Of a stretch of DNA of 39,549 nucleotides, positions 38,223 to 39,549 are shown one piece after another; positions within the stretch are counted from its first letter, which is position 1, and each line of letters opens with the position of its first letter. This stretch comes from an uncultured Desulfuromonadales bacterium (GTDB lineage Bacteria > Desulfobacterota > Desulfuromonadia > Desulfuromonadales > Geopsychrobacteraceae), in NCBI GenBank assembly GCA_947259685.1, contig CAMYNC010000031.1:1-39549 (forward strand). The letters run 5' to 3'. The notes under the pieces were generated by a model that was given only the letters and a program-made list of their open reading frames with translations, made no database searches and had not been told where the DNA came from. Made by a program: the position numbers and the translations under genes.

Positions 38223-38505
38223 CAATTGTTGCAGTCATGCAGACCTGACCTGATAGGCATGGTAAGAAAGTTCAATCCTGGCTATAGGACTCTCACCACC
38301 TGTCTCAAATCGTTTACTTCTCAAAAATCCTTACGATTTAAGCGAAAGAAATAGCCACAGCTTGACCTTTCATAAATCTCTGGTACTGGTTTTATTCAGG
38401 TAAAAGCCTTGTATCGTTAATGGTTACAGGTATGGATTGGTGCTAAAGGGCCGACAAAGTGTACCCTGCCGGGTTTATTTAGTTCATCGATCAAAATTGA
38501 CCAAG
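38223..38505. other. Intergenic stretch without recognised feature
   Basis: About 280 bases between the peroxidase terminator and the ribosome site of the next gene hold no open frame or RNA gene that I can support. TTGACC near 38362 with weak downstream -10 candidates could be the promoter of the following gene. The base composition is more AT-rich than the surrounding genes. Confidence 0.4.
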
Positions 38506-38518
38506 AAGGAGCGACTAA

Positions 38519-39022
38519 ATGGCCACTAAAGTTGATTTCTCCAATGAAGAGTGGGAACTATTGCGGGAGGCACCGCATTCCGTGGCCATTGCAGTGGCCG
38601 TTGCCGGCGCTAGCGGGATATTCGGCAGTTTGAAGGAAGCCATGGCAACCGCCGGGGCGATGGTAGAGGCATTGCAAGGTGAAAATACCCTCCTGCGGGA
38701 GCTCTGCACACGGGAGGAGATAAAGGCTGCCCAGGGGGGCTTGCGTAGCGGCATAAAAATGACCGACATCGAAACGTTGCGCGAACACCTCAAGGCTGAT
38801 GCGGTCCAAAAAGCGGAGGCCGCCACCAGTTTGCTTGATCAGAAGGGCTTTGCTGAAGACTCTTCCGCCTACAGGGCTTTCCTGATGGCAACCGGCGATA
38901 GGGTAGCCAAGGCCGCAAAAGAAGGCGGCTTTCTTGGTTTCGGCGGTGAAAGGGTCAGCGAAAATGAGCGTGCGGTACTGGCAGCACTGGGTGCCGCTTT
39001 GGGTGGGGAATCAGCGATTTGA
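38519..39022 (+). CDS. Conserved hypothetical protein, soluble helical
   Basis: I do not know the function of this 167-residue protein. The N-terminus (FSNEEWELLREAPHSVAIAVAVAGASGIFGSLKEAMA) recalls a small family of uncharacterised proteins that share an EEW-LL-AP start and a G-S-KE element. The middle is Ala/Glu/Lys-rich and predicted helical. The C-terminus has GGFLGFGGERVSENERAVLAALGAALG. There is no signal peptide, Cys or clear metal motif. AAGGAG before the ATG and a separate intergenic promoter region support a real gene. It converges on the DUF3124 gene. Confidence 0.75.
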   Translation: MATKVDFSNEEWELLREAPHSVAIAVAVAGASGIFGSLKEAMATAGAMVEALQGENTLLRELCTREEIKAAQGGLRSGIKMTDIETLREHLKADAVQKAEAATSLLDQKGFAEDSSAYRAFLMATGDRVAKAAKEGGFLGFGGERVSENERAVLAALGAALGGESAI

Positions 39023-39104
39023 AAGTGACCAGACCTGTCAATGTCTGTCAATTCAGATTTGAGCTATTGCTGCTTTTGGCTATTCTTGCTCGCCATTTCC
39101 AATT

Positions 39105-39549
39105 CTATTTTGTGTCTTCCTGGATGACTTGGCCTGGACTTATGAAGGAGCGGCCCTGATTTCCTACCATCAGTGACTCGATAATTGGAACGTTCACCGG
39201 CTTGGACGCAGTCCAGCGGATAATGAAGTTCGCTCCCAGTCCACCCTCCTTGTTCCGGTCAGATAAGTAGAGATATACCGTTTCCAGGGGCGCCAGGCTG
39301 GTCGGCTGAGAATAAAATTTCTTTATGAGGATGCCCTTGGTGTCGTAGTAATCGGCGGAGGTGATCTGGATTGTATTGTGCATATCCGTATTCCTGATGG
39401 TCACAACATTAGTCAGGTAGAGGGGGACCTCCTTCGCCGCCACCAGAATATTTGAATAAACCGGAGCGTAAATTGTTTGCCCATTAGAGAGGGCAACTTC
39501 CGAGGCAGCAAACACTCCTCCTGGAGCGCCGGCAAGCATAGCCAGCAAA
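39105..39549 (-). CDS. DUF3124 family protein, partial (5' end outside window)
   Basis: At least 147 residues of a DUF3124-type protein run off the right edge. The visible N-terminus (GAPGGVFAASE) looks like the end of a signal peptide, so the real start is probably a few codons beyond base 39549. Family-like features are GQTIYAPVYSNIL, TNVVTIRNTDMHNTIQITSADYYDTKG, PLETVYLYLSDR and GGLGANFIIRW. It is probably a secreted or periplasmic beta-rich protein of unknown function. Its stop lies 82 bases from the convergent hypothetical gene, with no clear terminator between. Confidence 0.8.
   Translation of the reverse strand, partial: LLAMLAGAPGGVFAASEVALSNGQTIYAPVYSNILVAAKEVPLYLTNVVTIRNTDMHNTIQITSADYYDTKGILIKKFYSQPTSLAPLETVYLYLSDRNKEGGLGANFIIRWTASKPVNVPIIESLMVGNQGRSFISPGQVIQEDTK

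Noticed and set aside
38101..38518. Possible c-di-GMP (GEMM) riboswitch before the hypothetical gene
   Set aside because: Looked for because such riboswitches are common in this group; the conserved core could not be found here or upstream of the cytochrome genes.

Overview
The window looks like chromosomal DNA from a delta-proteobacterium of the Desulfuromonadales type (Desulfuromonas/Geobacter relatives). This is inference from gene content: a small triheme c7-type cytochrome, a diheme cytochrome c peroxidase, a response regulator carrying DUF4388 and J domains, a sigma-54 glnB-amtB operon and a four-domain GltB. GC content is moderately high and coding density is high. I saw no rRNA, tRNA, CRISPR array, phage or complete insertion sequence.

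Layout. 1-7040: the 3' part of gatB, then mtnA, glnE and a REC-DUF4388-J-TPR regulator, all on the plus strand. 7079-9246: a truncated PP2C phosphatase remnant behind ttcA, with a divergent lytic transglycosylase. 9339-15654: a minus-strand tetR-OMF-MFP-RND efflux operon whose pump gene has lost about 110 bp and is frameshifted. 15655-17912: a regulatory region (sigma-54 promoter, paired GTGCAC sites, leader hairpins, intrinsic terminator) driving glnB-amtB. 17915-24132: mostly single genes (UspA, AI-2E transporter, zinc-ribbon protein, hemerythrin, MsrB, metallo-hydrolase, EAL-like/HDOD protein, triheme cytochrome). 24298-29360: a glucosylglycerate module, with a GH13 phosphorylase on the plus strand facing gpgS, gpgP and a glycerate kinase on the minus strand. 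29417-35425: gltD and gltB. 35537-39549: a small membrane protein, a class I glutamine amidotransferase, a diheme peroxidase, an orphan protein and a partial DUF3124 protein.

How the genes work together. Two themes stand out. The first is nitrogen: GlnE (glutamine synthetase adenylylation), PII, AmtB and GltBD all lie within about 33 kb, and glnB-amtB appears to be controlled both by sigma-54 initiation and by a terminator in its leader. The second is the compatible solute glucosylglycerate. Synthase, phosphatase, phosphorylase and glycerate kinase together would form a closed cycle between 3-phosphoglycerate, glucosylglycerate and glucose-1-phosphate. Three of the four genes follow gltBD in the same orientation, which hints at a link between osmolyte choice and nitrogen status.

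The most distinctive non-coding structures are the glnB attenuator, three repeat-like inverted elements (958-1031, 26098-26314, 30847-30907), tandem hairpins upstream of gltB, a stop codon inside a terminator loop, and a palindrome on the cytochrome promoter.
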